From Gammaproteobacteria bacterium (GTDB taxonomy: Bacteria > Pseudomonadota > Gammaproteobacteria > GCA-002705445 > GCA-002716945), in assembly GCA_002728355.1 (NCBI GenBank), contig PBXG01000008.1:74747-88149 (forward strand): a stretch of 13,403 nucleotides of DNA, written 5' to 3'. Under the pieces are notes generated by a model. It was given only the letters and a program-made list of their open reading frames with translations, was not told the DNA's origin and searched no databases. Positions 1-7,882 of the stretch are shown piece after piece. A program made the position numbers and the translations under genes. The number at the start of each line of letters is the position of its first letter. Positions within the stretch are counted from its first letter, which is position 1.

Positions 1-596
1 GTGATGAGAAAAAAAAGAGCGAATTCTTTCAAACAATTAAAAATGAAGCAGAGAGAATGCAACGATTAGTGAATGATTTGCTTTCACTCTCAAGAGTAGA
101 AGAATCAGAATTTCAACTACCTAATGAAAAAGTTGATTTATTTACATGTCTCGAGTCTGCGATAGACGCAATAAATGTAATCGCAGATAAGAAAAAAATT
201 AATATAAAATTTCCAAAACCTTCAACTCCAATTTTCGTAAGAGGAAATACCGATCAAATCATCGAAGTTTTTGAGAATCTACTAGAAAATGCAGTTACTT
301 ATAGTGATGAGGGGCGTAATATTATATTAAAATACGAACAGTTATCTGAATACGAGAAAGTTTCTGTTTGTGACGAAGGAATTGGTATACCACCTAATGA
401 TCTTGTAAGACTTACCGAGAGATTTTTTAGAGCACAAAATAGTATTAAATATCGCAATAAGAGTTCCGGGTTAGGATTGGCTATTGTTAAACATATCTTA
501 AATCGTCATGAGGGTAAACTTGAAATAACTAGCGAGCTTGGGAAGGGAAGTGAATTTTCAGCATATCTTCCAAAATATAATGATGTGATAAATTAA
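1..596 (+). CDS. phoR: Phosphate-regulon sensor histidine kinase PhoR, 5' end missing
   Basis: The frame is open from base 3 to the TAA at 594-596 and gives 197 residues of C-terminal kinase. The sensor part, membrane segments and phospho-acceptor histidine lie before the window. The visible part begins in the second helix of the dimerisation domain (ERMQRLVNDLLSLSRVE, ending near base 113). It continues into an HATPase_c domain with an N-box (ENLLENAVTYSDEG), G1 box (DEGIGIP), F-box (ERFFRAQ) and G2 box (SGLGLAIVKH), so the catalytic domain looks intact. The family autophosphorylates and passes phosphate to its response regulator. The PhoR name rests on the adjacent pstSCAB-phoU-phoB genes, because the kinase domain alone does not show specificity. 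The ATG at 57 is internal and not the real start. Confidence 0.9.
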   Translation, partial: DEKKKSEFFQTIKNEAERMQRLVNDLLSLSRVEESEFQLPNEKVDLFTCLESAIDAINVIADKKKINIKFPKPSTPIFVRGNTDQIIEVFENLLENAVTYSDEGRNIILKYEQLSEYEKVSVCDEGIGIPPNDLVRLTERFFRAQNSIKYRNKSSGLGLAIVKHILNRHEGKLEITSELGKGSEFSAYLPKYNDVIN

Positions 597-601
597 TAAA
601 T

Positions 602-623
602 TTGTAACAAAAGAGTAATTACG
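602..623 (+). promoter_or_regulatory. Possible PhoB-binding site upstream of pstS
   Basis: Two 11-bp units lie end to end in the 85-bp phoR-pstS gap: TTGTAACAAAA (602-612) and GAGTAATTACG (613-623). Each keeps part of the CTGTCAT-type heptamer at the 11-bp pitch of a Pho box, but the second is poor. A TGTAAT (641-646) could be a -10 element. Pho control of pstS is expected for the family. The exact site is an inference and is much weaker than the Pho box before the porin gene. Confidence 0.35.
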
Positions 624-669
624 ATTTAATTTATTTTGTTTGTAATACTTGTATGTTTTATATTTTTAT

Positions 670-673
670 GGAG
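670..673 (+). promoter_or_regulatory. Ribosome binding site that fixes the pstS start
   Basis: GGAG at 670-673 lies 8 nt before the ATG at 682. It selects 682 over the in-frame ATG at 649, which has no such motif and would place 11 extra hydrophobic residues before a normal signal peptide. Confidence 0.7.
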
Positions 674-681
674 TAGGAATA

Positions 682-1713
682 ATGAAAAAAATTATGATAT
701 TTTTAATGGCCTTGGTTGTTACGCTACCAGTAGATGCCCGAGATACTATCAGAATAGTAGGTTCATCAACAGTGTATCCATTCGCTACAGTCGTTGCAGA
801 AACGTTTGGGAGAGCTAATAATGGATTTAAAACCCCAATCATTGAATCAACAGGATCTGGTGGTGGCTTGAAATTATTTTGCTCTGGCAAAGGCCCATCA
901 ACACCAGATATAACTAATGCATCAAGAAGAATAAAAAAGAAAGAAATAACCTTATGTGCTAAAAACGGAATTAAAGATATTATAGAACATAAAATTGGTT
1001 TTGATGGGATTGTCGTAGCAAACGCTAACAGTGGACCTTCTTTCGATATTTCCAGAAAGGATTTGTATCTAGCTTTAGCTGCTAAAGTCCCATGCGGTAT
1101 GCAAGACGAGGTTACATGTAATAATGAAGCCAAAACATGGAAAGAGGTGAATTCGTTATTACCAGATATTAAAATTGAGGTGTATGGACCTCCCCCAACA
1201 TCAGGTACAAGGGATGCGTTCGTAGAATTAGCTCTTGGTGGTGGCTGTAATACAATACCCTGGATCAAGGCATTAAAAAAGAAAGACAAATCATCTTGGA
1301 AAAAGCTGTGCTATACCATAAGAGAAGATGGAAAATATATAGAGGCAGGCGAGAATGACAATCTCATAATTCAAAAACTAGTCAATAATCCAAATGCAGT
1401 AGGTGTTTTTGGTTATAGTTTTCTAGATCAAAATACAGATTCAGTAAAAGGAGCAACGGTAGATGGGATACAACCAACATTTGAGTCCATAGCATCCGGA
1501 GATTATACTGTTTCACGTTCGTTATTTTTCTATGTTAAAAAAGATCATGTCGGCTCAATACCTGGGATTGCAGAATATATGGAAGAATTCATGAGTGAAA
1601 GAGCAATCGGAGATGACGGATATTTGCTTGATAATGGCCTAATACCAATGCCGCAAGAAATGAGAGTGAAATTTCAAAGCGACAGTAAAAATCTTGTTAA
1701 CATTCAATATTAA
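682..1713 (+). CDS. pstS: Periplasmic phosphate-binding protein PstS
   Basis: This is the high-affinity phosphate-binding subunit of the Pst ABC importer and delivers phosphate to PstC/PstA. From the ATG at 682 it has 343 residues, normal for PstS. A signal peptide covers about residues 1-19 (MKKI basic start, hydrophobic core, cleavage near VDA). The mature protein starts with the family motif RIVGSSTVYPF (about 24-34; S28, S29 and T30 are likely phosphate contacts), followed by STGSGGG (56-62) and the second phosphate-binding motif SGTRD (174-178). Several cysteines (67, 92, 138, 146, 189) could form disulfides in the periplasm. It sits 85 bp after phoR and 117 bp before pstC, and a strong stem-loop follows it. 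That fits the usual excess of binding protein over permease. The assignment is secure from motifs and context. Confidence 0.95.
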   Translation: MKKIMIFLMALVVTLPVDARDTIRIVGSSTVYPFATVVAETFGRANNGFKTPIIESTGSGGGLKLFCSGKGPSTPDITNASRRIKKKEITLCAKNGIKDIIEHKIGFDGIVVANANSGPSFDISRKDLYLALAAKVPCGMQDEVTCNNEAKTWKEVNSLLPDIKIEVYGPPPTSGTRDAFVELALGGGCNTIPWIKALKKKDKSSWKKLCYTIREDGKYIEAGENDNLIIQKLVNNPNAVGVFGYSFLDQNTDSVKGATVDGIQPTFESIASGDYTVSRSLFFYVKKDHVGSIPGIAEYMEEFMSERAIGDDGYLLDNGLIPMPQEMRVKFQSDSKNLVNIQY

Positions 1714-1723
1714 TATACATGCA

Positions 1724-1748
1724 GGTGCTAATATTCACTATTAGCACC
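1724..1748 (+). promoter_or_regulatory. Intercistronic stem-loop between pstS and pstC
   Basis: A perfect 10-bp inverted repeat (GGTGCTAATA at 1724-1733, TATTAGCACC at 1739-1748) encloses a 5-nt loop, 10 nt after the pstS stop. No T-tract follows directly. It looks more like a 3'-end stabiliser or processing barrier for pstS mRNA, or a partial attenuator, than a plain intrinsic terminator. A weaker A/T hairpin (AAAAC 1764-1768, GTTTT 1772-1776, then TT) lies just downstream and could add some termination. The structure is seen directly and its function is inferred. Confidence 0.7.
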
Positions 1749-1792
1749 AGTCTCATCTAACATAAAACTCAGTTTTTTATTACATTTAATAT

Positions 1793-1803
1793 ATTTGTAA
1801 CAA
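1793..1803 (+). promoter_or_regulatory. 11-mer shared with the pstS upstream region
   Basis: ATTTGTAACAA lies 27 nt before pstC. The identical 11-mer occurs at 600-610 before pstS, where it overlaps the proposed Pho site. It may be a PhoB half-site giving pstC its own promoter, but no matching second unit at 11-bp pitch is visible. Chance is possible in such AT-rich DNA. Confidence 0.25.
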
Positions 1804-1830
1804 TTAGCTAATAATATATTTCTATAAAAT

Positions 1831-3207
1831 ATGACTTATGAATTTTTATTATTAACAATCTTTGGCTTAGCTACATACAGTTTCTTTCTCAGTAGAAAAA
1901 AGGCTATGGCTTTAAACGTGATGGATCCCTTAGCGGTTCACTCACAGCCACATTATCATGGACTTTACTCTGCAATGTTAACAATAACTCCTGCGATTAT
2001 TTTATTACTTATATGGTCATGGTTTGAGAACTCTATATTTAAAGATAACTTGGAAAAATATTTTTCTGATGTTACTGATCCATATCAACTCGAATTCTAT
2101 GTTTCTGGCGTAAAAAGCTTTGTAGCTGGCGCAAGTAATACCATCATGGATCACTCCAATTTTTCCGCGGCAGCCAAATACTACGAAACATCAACAAAAA
2201 TGAGTTTAGTACTTAAATCTATCGTGGCAGTCATACTTACTTTAATTGCATTAAGACATTCATTAAAATTAGTATCAGCAAAATTCAAAGCACGTGATTT
2301 GGTCGAAGATATCGTTGTCAAAACAATGCGGTATGCATCAATTTTTGCGATATTCATTACTCTAGGTATTGTATTATCATTGTTATTCGAAACTTTAAGG
2401 TTCTTTGAGAGTGTTGCAGTAACAGAATTTTTATTTGGGACACACTGGAGTCCTCAAATGTCTATTAGGGAAGATCAGGTAGGATCATCGGGAAGTTTTG
2501 GTGCAGTACCTGTATTTACAGGTACCTTATTAATATCAGTTATAGCTATGTTGGTGGCTGGCCCTATAGGATTATTCTCTGCTATATATCTCTCTCAGTA
2601 TGCTTCGAGCAAAGTCAGATCAATAGCTAAACCAATCATAGAGGTTCTAGCTGGAATACCAACAGTAGTTTATGGTTTTTTTGCTGTAATAACAGTAGGA
2701 CCATTTTTTAGAGAGCTTGGAATCTTTTTTGAAATTGATGGCTTTAGTTCGGAAAGTGCTCTAATAGCTGGATCAGTTTTAGGAATTATGATTATACCAT
2801 TTGTTGCATCTTTAACTGATGATTCTTTATCAGCAGTTCCACGTTCTCTAAAAGAAGGTTCGCTTGCTATGGGTGCGACATTATCTGAGACGACAACTCG
2901 AGTAATTATTCCTGCATCCTTTCATGGAATAGTTGGGAGCTTTTTATTGGCTTTCTCAAGAGCTATCGGAGAAACTATGATTGTTGTTATGGCTGCAGGT
3001 TTTGCTGCAAACCTTACTGCGAATCCATTTAATGCAGTTACAACTGTTACGGTACAAATTGTTGGTCTTTTGACTGGAGATCAAGAGTTTGATAGTCCTA
3101 AAACGCTATCTGCATTTGCACTAGCTTTTGTTCTTTTTTTTCTTACTTTAATATTGAATATTATCTCTCTATCGATAGTTAAAAAATTTAGGGAGCAATA
3201 TGAATAA
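1831..3207 (+). CDS. pstC: Phosphate ABC transporter permease PstC (long form)
   Basis: This is one of the two inner-membrane permease subunits of the Pst phosphate importer. At 458 residues it is longer than the roughly 320-residue E. coli protein. It has an N-terminal extension with hydrophobic segments at about 5-20 and 48-65, a polar stretch at about 70-125, and another membrane segment near 128-142. The conserved permease core runs from about 168 to 450. The EAA loop that contacts PstB is visible at about 340-383 (LKEGSLAMGA, then RAIGETM). This extended form is common in alphaproteobacteria and many marine gammaproteobacteria. The ATG at 1831 keeps the first membrane helix but has no recognisable Shine-Dalgarno sequence, so initiation may be weak. 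The gene overlaps pstA by 8 bp, which suggests translational coupling. Confidence 0.93.
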   Translation: MTYEFLLLTIFGLATYSFFLSRKKAMALNVMDPLAVHSQPHYHGLYSAMLTITPAIILLLIWSWFENSIFKDNLEKYFSDVTDPYQLEFYVSGVKSFVAGASNTIMDHSNFSAAAKYYETSTKMSLVLKSIVAVILTLIALRHSLKLVSAKFKARDLVEDIVVKTMRYASIFAIFITLGIVLSLLFETLRFFESVAVTEFLFGTHWSPQMSIREDQVGSSGSFGAVPVFTGTLLISVIAMLVAGPIGLFSAIYLSQYASSKVRSIAKPIIEVLAGIPTVVYGFFAVITVGPFFRELGIFFEIDGFSSESALIAGSVLGIMIIPFVASLTDDSLSAVPRSLKEGSLAMGATLSETTTRVIIPASFHGIVGSFLLAFSRAIGETMIVVMAAGFAANLTANPFNAVTTVTVQIVGLLTGDQEFDSPKTLSAFALAFVLFFLTLILNIISLSIVKKFREQYE

Positions 3208-4417
3208 TATTTTAAAAAGAAACAAAAGAGAGAAAAGATTTCAGTTCTACGGTCTCTTTGCTGTTGGGCTCGCTATATTTCTGCTGTTAATTTTATTATT
3301 CAAGATTTTTAGCACAGGTTTTAGTGCATTCAATCAGACGTATCTTGGAGTCAAGATTCAAATTGAAAAGAATGTTAATTTATCTGAATTAGATGCAAGG
3401 TCAGTTTTAAGAGAAAATATAAGAAATATGTTTCCAGAAGTCGTAAGCCGTTCCGACAAGAAAAATTTATATTCTCTGTTTAGTCCAGGCGCCTATATAG
3501 AATTTGAAGAAATGTTGAATAGTAACAATGAGGAGACAATTGATGGTTATTATTACTTCCTAGCTTCAGATGATTTAGATATGTACTTTAAAGGAACTGT
3601 TGCTAGACAAGGTAATAGCGCAGGAAAGATTAAACCAAATCAGATGAAATTTGTAGATGATTTTGAAAGAATGAATTTAATAAAGCTTCAGTACAATAAA
3701 TATCTTCTTGGTTCTGCTGATAGTAGAAATCCTGAAATGGCTGGAATTCTGGGAGCCATTTATGGGTCGTTGTTTGCAATACTGATTGCATTTGCAACTT
3801 CTTTCCCACTAGGCATCCTGACGGCAATATATCTTGAAAAGCTAGCAAAGAGGAATGCTTTTTCGGATTTAATTGAAACTAATATTAATAATTTAGCAGC
3901 TGTCCCTTCCATAGTATTTGGATTGCTTGGGTTAGCAATTTTTCTAAACTTTTTTGAACTACCTCGATCTGCTTCCTTAGTAGGAGGGCTTACTCTTGGT
4001 TTAATGACATTACCAACAATCGTAATAGCATCAAGGTCTGCTATAAAATCGGTCCCGCCTTCTATTGAGGAGGCATCTATAGGTTTGGGATCAAGCAAAA
4101 TTCAAACGATATTCAATTTTACTTTGCCCCTAGCTATGCCTGGAATATTAACTGGTACAATCATTGGCATTGCTCGAGCCATTGGAGAAACTGCTCCTCT
4201 TTTGATGATCGGGATGGTAGCTTTTATAGTTGATATACCTCAAGGCCCACTTGATGCCTCTACAGCACTTCCAGTACAAATATTTTTATGGCAGGATAGT
4301 CCTGAACGAGCATTCGTTGAGAGAACATCTGCTGCAATTATTGTGTTGTTAATATTTCTATTTCTATTGAACATAACAGCTGTATATTTAAGAAAGAAAT
4401 TAGAGAAAAAATGGTGA
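3200..4417 (+). CDS. pstA: Phosphate ABC transporter permease PstA (long form)
   Basis: This is the second permease subunit of the Pst importer, pairing with PstC in the inner membrane. Its 405 residues exceed the roughly 300 of E. coli PstA. A first membrane helix (about 16-36) is followed by a long polar, probably periplasmic insert (about 40-175), then the conserved permease domain. The EAA loop is clear (IEEASIGLGSS, then RAIGETAPLLM). This is the layout of PstA proteins that carry the DUF3333-type N-terminal region. A GGGAG at 3191-3195 precedes the ATG at 3200, inside the end of pstC, so the two permeases are probably made together. pstB follows after 9 bp. Confidence 0.93.
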   Translation: MNNILKRNKREKRFQFYGLFAVGLAIFLLLILLFKIFSTGFSAFNQTYLGVKIQIEKNVNLSELDARSVLRENIRNMFPEVVSRSDKKNLYSLFSPGAYIEFEEMLNSNNEETIDGYYYFLASDDLDMYFKGTVARQGNSAGKIKPNQMKFVDDFERMNLIKLQYNKYLLGSADSRNPEMAGILGAIYGSLFAILIAFATSFPLGILTAIYLEKLAKRNAFSDLIETNINNLAAVPSIVFGLLGLAIFLNFFELPRSASLVGGLTLGLMTLPTIVIASRSAIKSVPPSIEEASIGLGSSKIQTIFNFTLPLAMPGILTGTIIGIARAIGETAPLLMIGMVAFIVDIPQGPLDASTALPVQIFLWQDSPERAFVERTSAAIIVLLIFLFLLNITAVYLRKKLEKKW

Positions 4418-4426
4418 TTAGATATT

Positions 4427-5191
4427 ATGAGTGAATCTTTAAAAATTGCTGTAAAAAACTTAAATGTATTCTACGGAAAAAAACAAGCTCTGTTTGATAT
4501 TAATTTAAATATTTTTGAAAATGAAGTTACTTCATTAATAGGTCCTTCAGGTTGTGGAAAATCAACTCTCATAAAATGTTTCAATCGCATGAATGATTTA
4601 ATCGATATATGTAAATACAACGGGGAGGTTTTAATTGATGGAAAAAACATAAATGATCCATCTACTGATCCTGTGAGTTTAAGAACAAGAGTTGGAATGG
4701 TATTTCAAAAACCAAATCCTTTCCCAAAATCAGTCTACGAAAATATTGCATATGGTCCTAAACTTCATGGAATGTACAAGAATAAAAACGATTTAGACGA
4801 ATTAGTCGTATCGAGTCTACAAAAAGCAGGATTATTTAACGAGGTTAAAGACAGATTATTTGAGCCGGGCACCGGTCTTTCTGGAGGTCAGCAACAACGA
4901 TTGTGTATCGCGAGAGCTTTAGCTGTAAATCCAGAAATTATCTTAATGGACGAGCCTTGCTCAGCACTTGATCCAATCGCTACAGCAAAAATTGAGGAAT
5001 TAATAGAGGATTTAAAACAAAAATATACCATTGTAATTGTCACTCACTCTATGCAACAAGCAGCAAGAGTTTCTAATAGGACAGCATATATGCATATGGG
5101 GGAACTTGTCGAGACAGGTTTAACAAAAAATATTTTCTCTAATCCGGAACATGCAAAAACACAAGATTATATAACAGGCAGAATTGGTTAA
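4427..5191 (+). CDS. pstB: Phosphate ABC transporter ATPase PstB
   Basis: This cytoplasmic ATPase drives phosphate import through PstC/PstA. Its 254 residues match the family. All nucleotide-binding motifs are present: Walker [10 protein letters not shown] (39-47), Q-loop Q94, signature LSGGQ (151-155), Walker B ILMDEP (172-177), D-loop SALD, and switch histidine H207. The phrase [20 protein letters not shown] is typical of PstB. It begins 9 bp after pstA with only a weak ribosome binding site, so coupling to pstA is likely. In the family, PstB together with PhoU also relays transporter state to PhoR. Confidence 0.96.
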   Translation: MSESLKIAVKNLNVFYGKKQALFDINLNIFENEVTSLIGPSGCGKSTLIKCFNRMNDLIDICKYNGEVLIDGKNINDPSTDPVSLRTRVGMVFQKPNPFPKSVYENIAYGPKLHGMYKNKNDLDELVVSSLQKAGLFNEVKDRLFEPGTGLSGGQQQRLCIARALAVNPEIILMDEPCSALDPIATAKIEELIEDLKQKYTIVIVTHSMQQAARVSNRTAYMHMGELVETGLTKNIFSNPEHAKTQDYITGRIG

Positions 5192-5212
5192 ATTAAGATT
5201 TATTGATATAAT
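5184..5212 (+). promoter_or_regulatory. Possible internal promoter for phoU-phoB
   Basis: A perfect TATAAT (5207-5212) lies in the 41-bp pstB-phoU gap. It has a weak TTGGTT -35 (5184-5189) and 17-bp spacing. Independent basal expression of phoU and phoB would make sense, since PhoB must exist before it can switch on pst. TATAAT is cheap in AT-rich DNA, so this is tentative. Confidence 0.25.
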
Positions 5213-5232
5213 TTAAGTGAGAGGAATATAAT

Positions 5233-5934
5233 ATGAACGAACAAAGCGACCATATAGTTTCTTCTTTTGATGATGACATTGCGTCTATTAGAATGTCAGT
5301 AATAAAAATGGCTACACTAGTTGAAGAGCAGTATAAGCTTCTTCATCATATTATAGATACGGGTTCAGCTTCTACAGTTGAAGATGTATTAGAAAATGAA
5401 CCAAAACTCGATGCATTTGATGGGAAAATCAGAGATCAAGTTATTACGTTTATCACATTAAGATCACCAATGGCTATAGATTTGCGGGAAGGATTGACCG
5501 CGCTTAAAATTTCAACTGACCTTGAAAGACTAGGAGACTACTGTAAAAACGTCTCTCTAAGAGTTCAAGCTTTAGAAGAAATCCCTCCTGTTGAAATAAA
5601 AAACGAAATTTTGAGAATGACTGTGATGGTTCAAGGGCAACTCAAAAGAGTTATTGATGCTTATGTTACTAAAAATAAAGAAAAGGCTCTAGAAGTAAGA
5701 AATGCAGATGCCGCAATTGATCAACATTATCAGTTAATTTATAACCAGATAATTGAAGACATCAAAAATAGGCCAAATAAAATAAAGACATTAGCAAATA
5801 CAAAATTACTTTTTACTATTAAAACTATTGAGAGAGCTGGAGATCACATCACCAATATTGCTGAAGAGATATTTTATACGGTTACCGGCGAGACTCTTAC
5901 TACACCAAGACCCAAAGGTGAGTCCGAAAAGTGA
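5233..5934 (+). CDS. phoU: Phosphate signalling regulator PhoU
   Basis: PhoU links Pst transport state to PhoR and represses the Pho regulon when phosphate is plentiful. The 233-residue protein has the two-repeat helical-bundle layout, each repeat carrying a conserved metal-binding motif: DLERLGD (96-102) and TIERAGD (198-204). GAGAGGA at about 5219-5225 precedes the ATG at a good distance. The stop TGA overlaps the phoB GTG start as GTGA (5931-5934), so PhoU and PhoB are probably coupled. Length and both motifs are normal, with no sign of decay. Confidence 0.94.
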   Translation: MNEQSDHIVSSFDDDIASIRMSVIKMATLVEEQYKLLHHIIDTGSASTVEDVLENEPKLDAFDGKIRDQVITFITLRSPMAIDLREGLTALKISTDLERLGDYCKNVSLRVQALEEIPPVEIKNEILRMTVMVQGQLKRVIDAYVTKNKEKALEVRNADAAIDQHYQLIYNQIIEDIKNRPNKIKTLANTKLLFTIKTIERAGDHITNIAEEIFYTVTGETLTTPRPKGESEK

Positions 5935-6617
5935 AAACTATTTTCTCGATAGAAGACGAAGAATCACTTGTCTCTCTTCTAGAATATAATATTAAAGCTG
6001 CTGGATATAAATTTGAATTTTCTTTAAACGGATATGATGGAATGCTCAAAATCCAAGAGTTAAAACCTGACTTAATATTATTAGATAGAATGTTGCCAGA
6101 CATGGAAGGAACAGAGATATGTAAGTTCATAAGGTCTAATAAAGAGATTCAAAGAATACCTATAATTATTTTGACCGCTAAGGGAGAAGAGGCAGACTTG
6201 ATAGAAGGTTTTGATTATGGAGCTGATGACTATATCATCAAACCTTTTAGTCCAAAGGAACTCATGGCAAGAATAAGTGCGTTACTAAGAAGAGCCACGG
6301 AATCAGACACTTCATCTAAGCTGACTTATGGGAATATAGTGATGGATACTGATATGCATCGAGTTTACTGTTGTGATAAAGAGACTAAATTAGGACCAAG
6401 AGAATATAGAATATTGGAGTTTTTATTACAAAATCCAGGGAGAGTTTATAGCAGGCAACAACTTTTAGATGCGGTATGGGGTACAAATGTATACATAACC
6501 GACAGAACAATAGATGTTCACATTAGAAGACTGCGGAAAGCATTGAGTGTTAACGAAGAGTGCAAAGTAATTCGTACAATAAGATCATCAGGCTATTCGT
6601 TAGATGACAAGAGTTAG
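5931..6617 (+). CDS. phoB: Phosphate-regulon response regulator PhoB
   Basis: This DNA-binding response regulator activates Pho-box promoters when phosphorylated by PhoR. It has 228 residues. The receiver domain (about 1-120) carries acidic residues E8, D9 and E10, phospho-acceptor D52, switch threonine T82 and lysine K104. The OmpR/PhoB winged-helix domain (about 130-226) has the recognition-helix segment TDRTIDVHIRRLRKAL (190-205). The start is GTG at 5931, overlapping the phoU stop by 4 bp. Placing phoB last and phoR first in the pst cluster resembles the alphaproteobacterial order rather than the phoBR pair of enterics. Its likely targets in the window are the sites at 6625-6646 (strong) and 602-623 (weak). 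Confidence 0.94.
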   Translation: MKTIFSIEDEESLVSLLEYNIKAAGYKFEFSLNGYDGMLKIQELKPDLILLDRMLPDMEGTEICKFIRSNKEIQRIPIIILTAKGEEADLIEGFDYGADDYIIKPFSPKELMARISALLRRATESDTSSKLTYGNIVMDTDMHRVYCCDKETKLGPREYRILEFLLQNPGRVYSRQQLLDAVWGTNVYITDRTIDVHIRRLRKALSVNEECKVIRTIRSSGYSLDDKS

Positions 6618-6624
6618 TAAAACA

Positions 6625-6646
6625 CTGTAATATTACTGTAATATTT
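6625..6646 (+). promoter_or_regulatory. Pho box (PhoB site) upstream of the porin gene
   Basis: Two near-identical 11-mers lie end to end: CTGTAATATTA (6625-6635) and CTGTAATATTT (6636-6646). Each begins with CTGTAAT, one base from the classical CTGTCAT, and the two heptamers are separated by a 4-bp AT spacer exactly as in a canonical Pho box. A TAAAAA (6653-6658), 10 bp after the second heptamer, could be the -10, and a TATAAA lies further on at 6675-6680. The site is 7 bp past the phoB stop and 102 bp before the porin start. Confidence 0.78.
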
Positions 6647-6747
6647 AAGTCTTAAAAATTTCATTTTACCTTTATATAAATATATTACTTCTTTTCTTAT
6701 ACTTTTATTCGTTAAACGTTATTAATAATCAATTAAGGGAAAAATAT

Positions 6748-7860
6748 ATGAAAAAATTATATAAATATTTGGTTATCATGATGGTTACGCTTCCAATTGC
6801 TGGTTTTGCTGGTGGGTTAATGACTTCCGAAAAAGCTCAAGCTGCTACTAAATCTGCAAAAAAAGGATCTAGCGCAATTTTTTATGGAAGACTCTATGTG
6901 CAATATGATAATTCAGATAATTCAACCTCTAACAATAATAAAATTTCTGGCTTACGTGATGACGAGGGCATGGGAAGATTTGGTGTTAAGGGTAAAAATA
7001 GTATAGGTAATGGCTATGCTGTTAACTATAAAGTAGAGTATGCTATCGATATTTCTGATGGACATGCCACGAGTGATAGTACCAACTGTACAAATAAGCA
7101 AGACTGTAGGCCGTTTGCATTAAAACAAGGCTGGTTAGGATTTTTAACTCCATTTGGTCAATTTAAATTTGGTTCAATGGAGTCGCCTTATAAATATCTT
7201 GCAAAACATGATATTTTGCACGATACAATTTCACAAGCTCGTGATACGAGAATGATTTCTCAAGGCTCTATGTCACACAGCTCGTACTGGAGAGAATCTA
7301 TGCTGTATGAATTAAAATCTGGAAACTTAAGATTTGCAGCAATTTACGGCGTTGGAGAGAATTCCAATAATACCGTAACAAACAAAGACTCAGGTTTTGG
7401 GATTGAATACAAAAACTTCTTAATACCTGGTTTTAGTATTGTATATGCGAGAAACAAAGATCACAGCGTTACAGGTGCAAATAACCAAAACTATAATGAA
7501 AAATTTACACTAACCAAAGACTTTAAGTTAGCTAGTGGAAATAAAATTAAAATTTGGTATATGCATGAGGATGTTGGTTTAGATAGCAAACTTTTCACAG
7601 GCAGTAATTCTGATGGTGAGGTAAATTGGTACGGAATCCGTTATAAAACTGGACCTATGGAATTTCAATATTCATACGGTGACTCTGATGCAAATGAGGG
7701 ACCAACATATGACAGGGATGGTTACAACATAGGTATGTACTATAAGCTATCTAAGACATCAAGAATTTACTTGGCGCATTCAAAAAGTGATGCTGGATCA
7801 GGTGATGGTGCAAACTTAGATATTGAATCAACACTGATTGGTTTGAGACACGATTTTTAA
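6748..7860 (+). CDS. Outer-membrane porin, probably phosphate-starvation induced
   Basis: This is a 370-residue Gram-negative trimeric-type porin. It starts with a signal peptide (MKKLYKYL, hydrophobic to about 21; cleavage after GFA21 or near AQA32). A short Ala/Lys/Ser linker leads to the first beta strand (AIFYGRLYVQYD, about 43-54). Alternating aromatic and hydrophobic strands with Asn/Asp/Gly-rich loops continue to the end. It ends in phenylalanine (GLRHDF), the usual outer-membrane insertion signal. Two cysteines in NCTNKQDC (about 113-120) may close an extracellular loop. GGGA (6737-6740) sits 7 nt before the ATG. The Pho box and the position directly after phoB suggest a role like PhoE or OprP, but substrate preference cannot be read from sequence and the family relation to those proteins is not established here. 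Confidence 0.88.
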   Translation: MKKLYKYLVIMMVTLPIAGFAGGLMTSEKAQAATKSAKKGSSAIFYGRLYVQYDNSDNSTSNNNKISGLRDDEGMGRFGVKGKNSIGNGYAVNYKVEYAIDISDGHATSDSTNCTNKQDCRPFALKQGWLGFLTPFGQFKFGSMESPYKYLAKHDILHDTISQARDTRMISQGSMSHSSYWRESMLYELKSGNLRFAAIYGVGENSNNTVTNKDSGFGIEYKNFLIPGFSIVYARNKDHSVTGANNQNYNEKFTLTKDFKLASGNKIKIWYMHEDVGLDSKLFTGSNSDGEVNWYGIRYKTGPMEFQYSYGDSDANEGPTYDRDGYNIGMYYKLSKTSRIYLAHSKSDAGSGDGANLDIESTLIGLRHDF

Positions 7861-7882
7861 ATCATAAAAATCATCTAAAAAA

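Noticed and set aside
649..681. Earlier in-frame ATG for pstS
   Set aside because: It would add 11 hydrophobic residues before a normal signal peptide. GGAG at 670-673 points to the ATG at 682.
636..818. Short + strand open frame across the pstS start
   Set aside because: It overlaps the pstS signal peptide and N-terminal phosphate-binding motif in another frame, has no ribosome binding site and shows no recognisable protein features.
666..1289. 207-codon antisense frame within pstS, with similar antisense frames in pstA, phoB, mgtE, nrdA and nrdB
   Set aside because: All lie opposite clearly conserved genes, have no domains or plausible start signals, and are expected shadows of the coding strand.
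6719..6728. TTATTAATAA palindrome before the porin gene
   Set aside because: Perfect 10-bp palindromes made only of A and T are expected in such AT-rich intergenic DNA.
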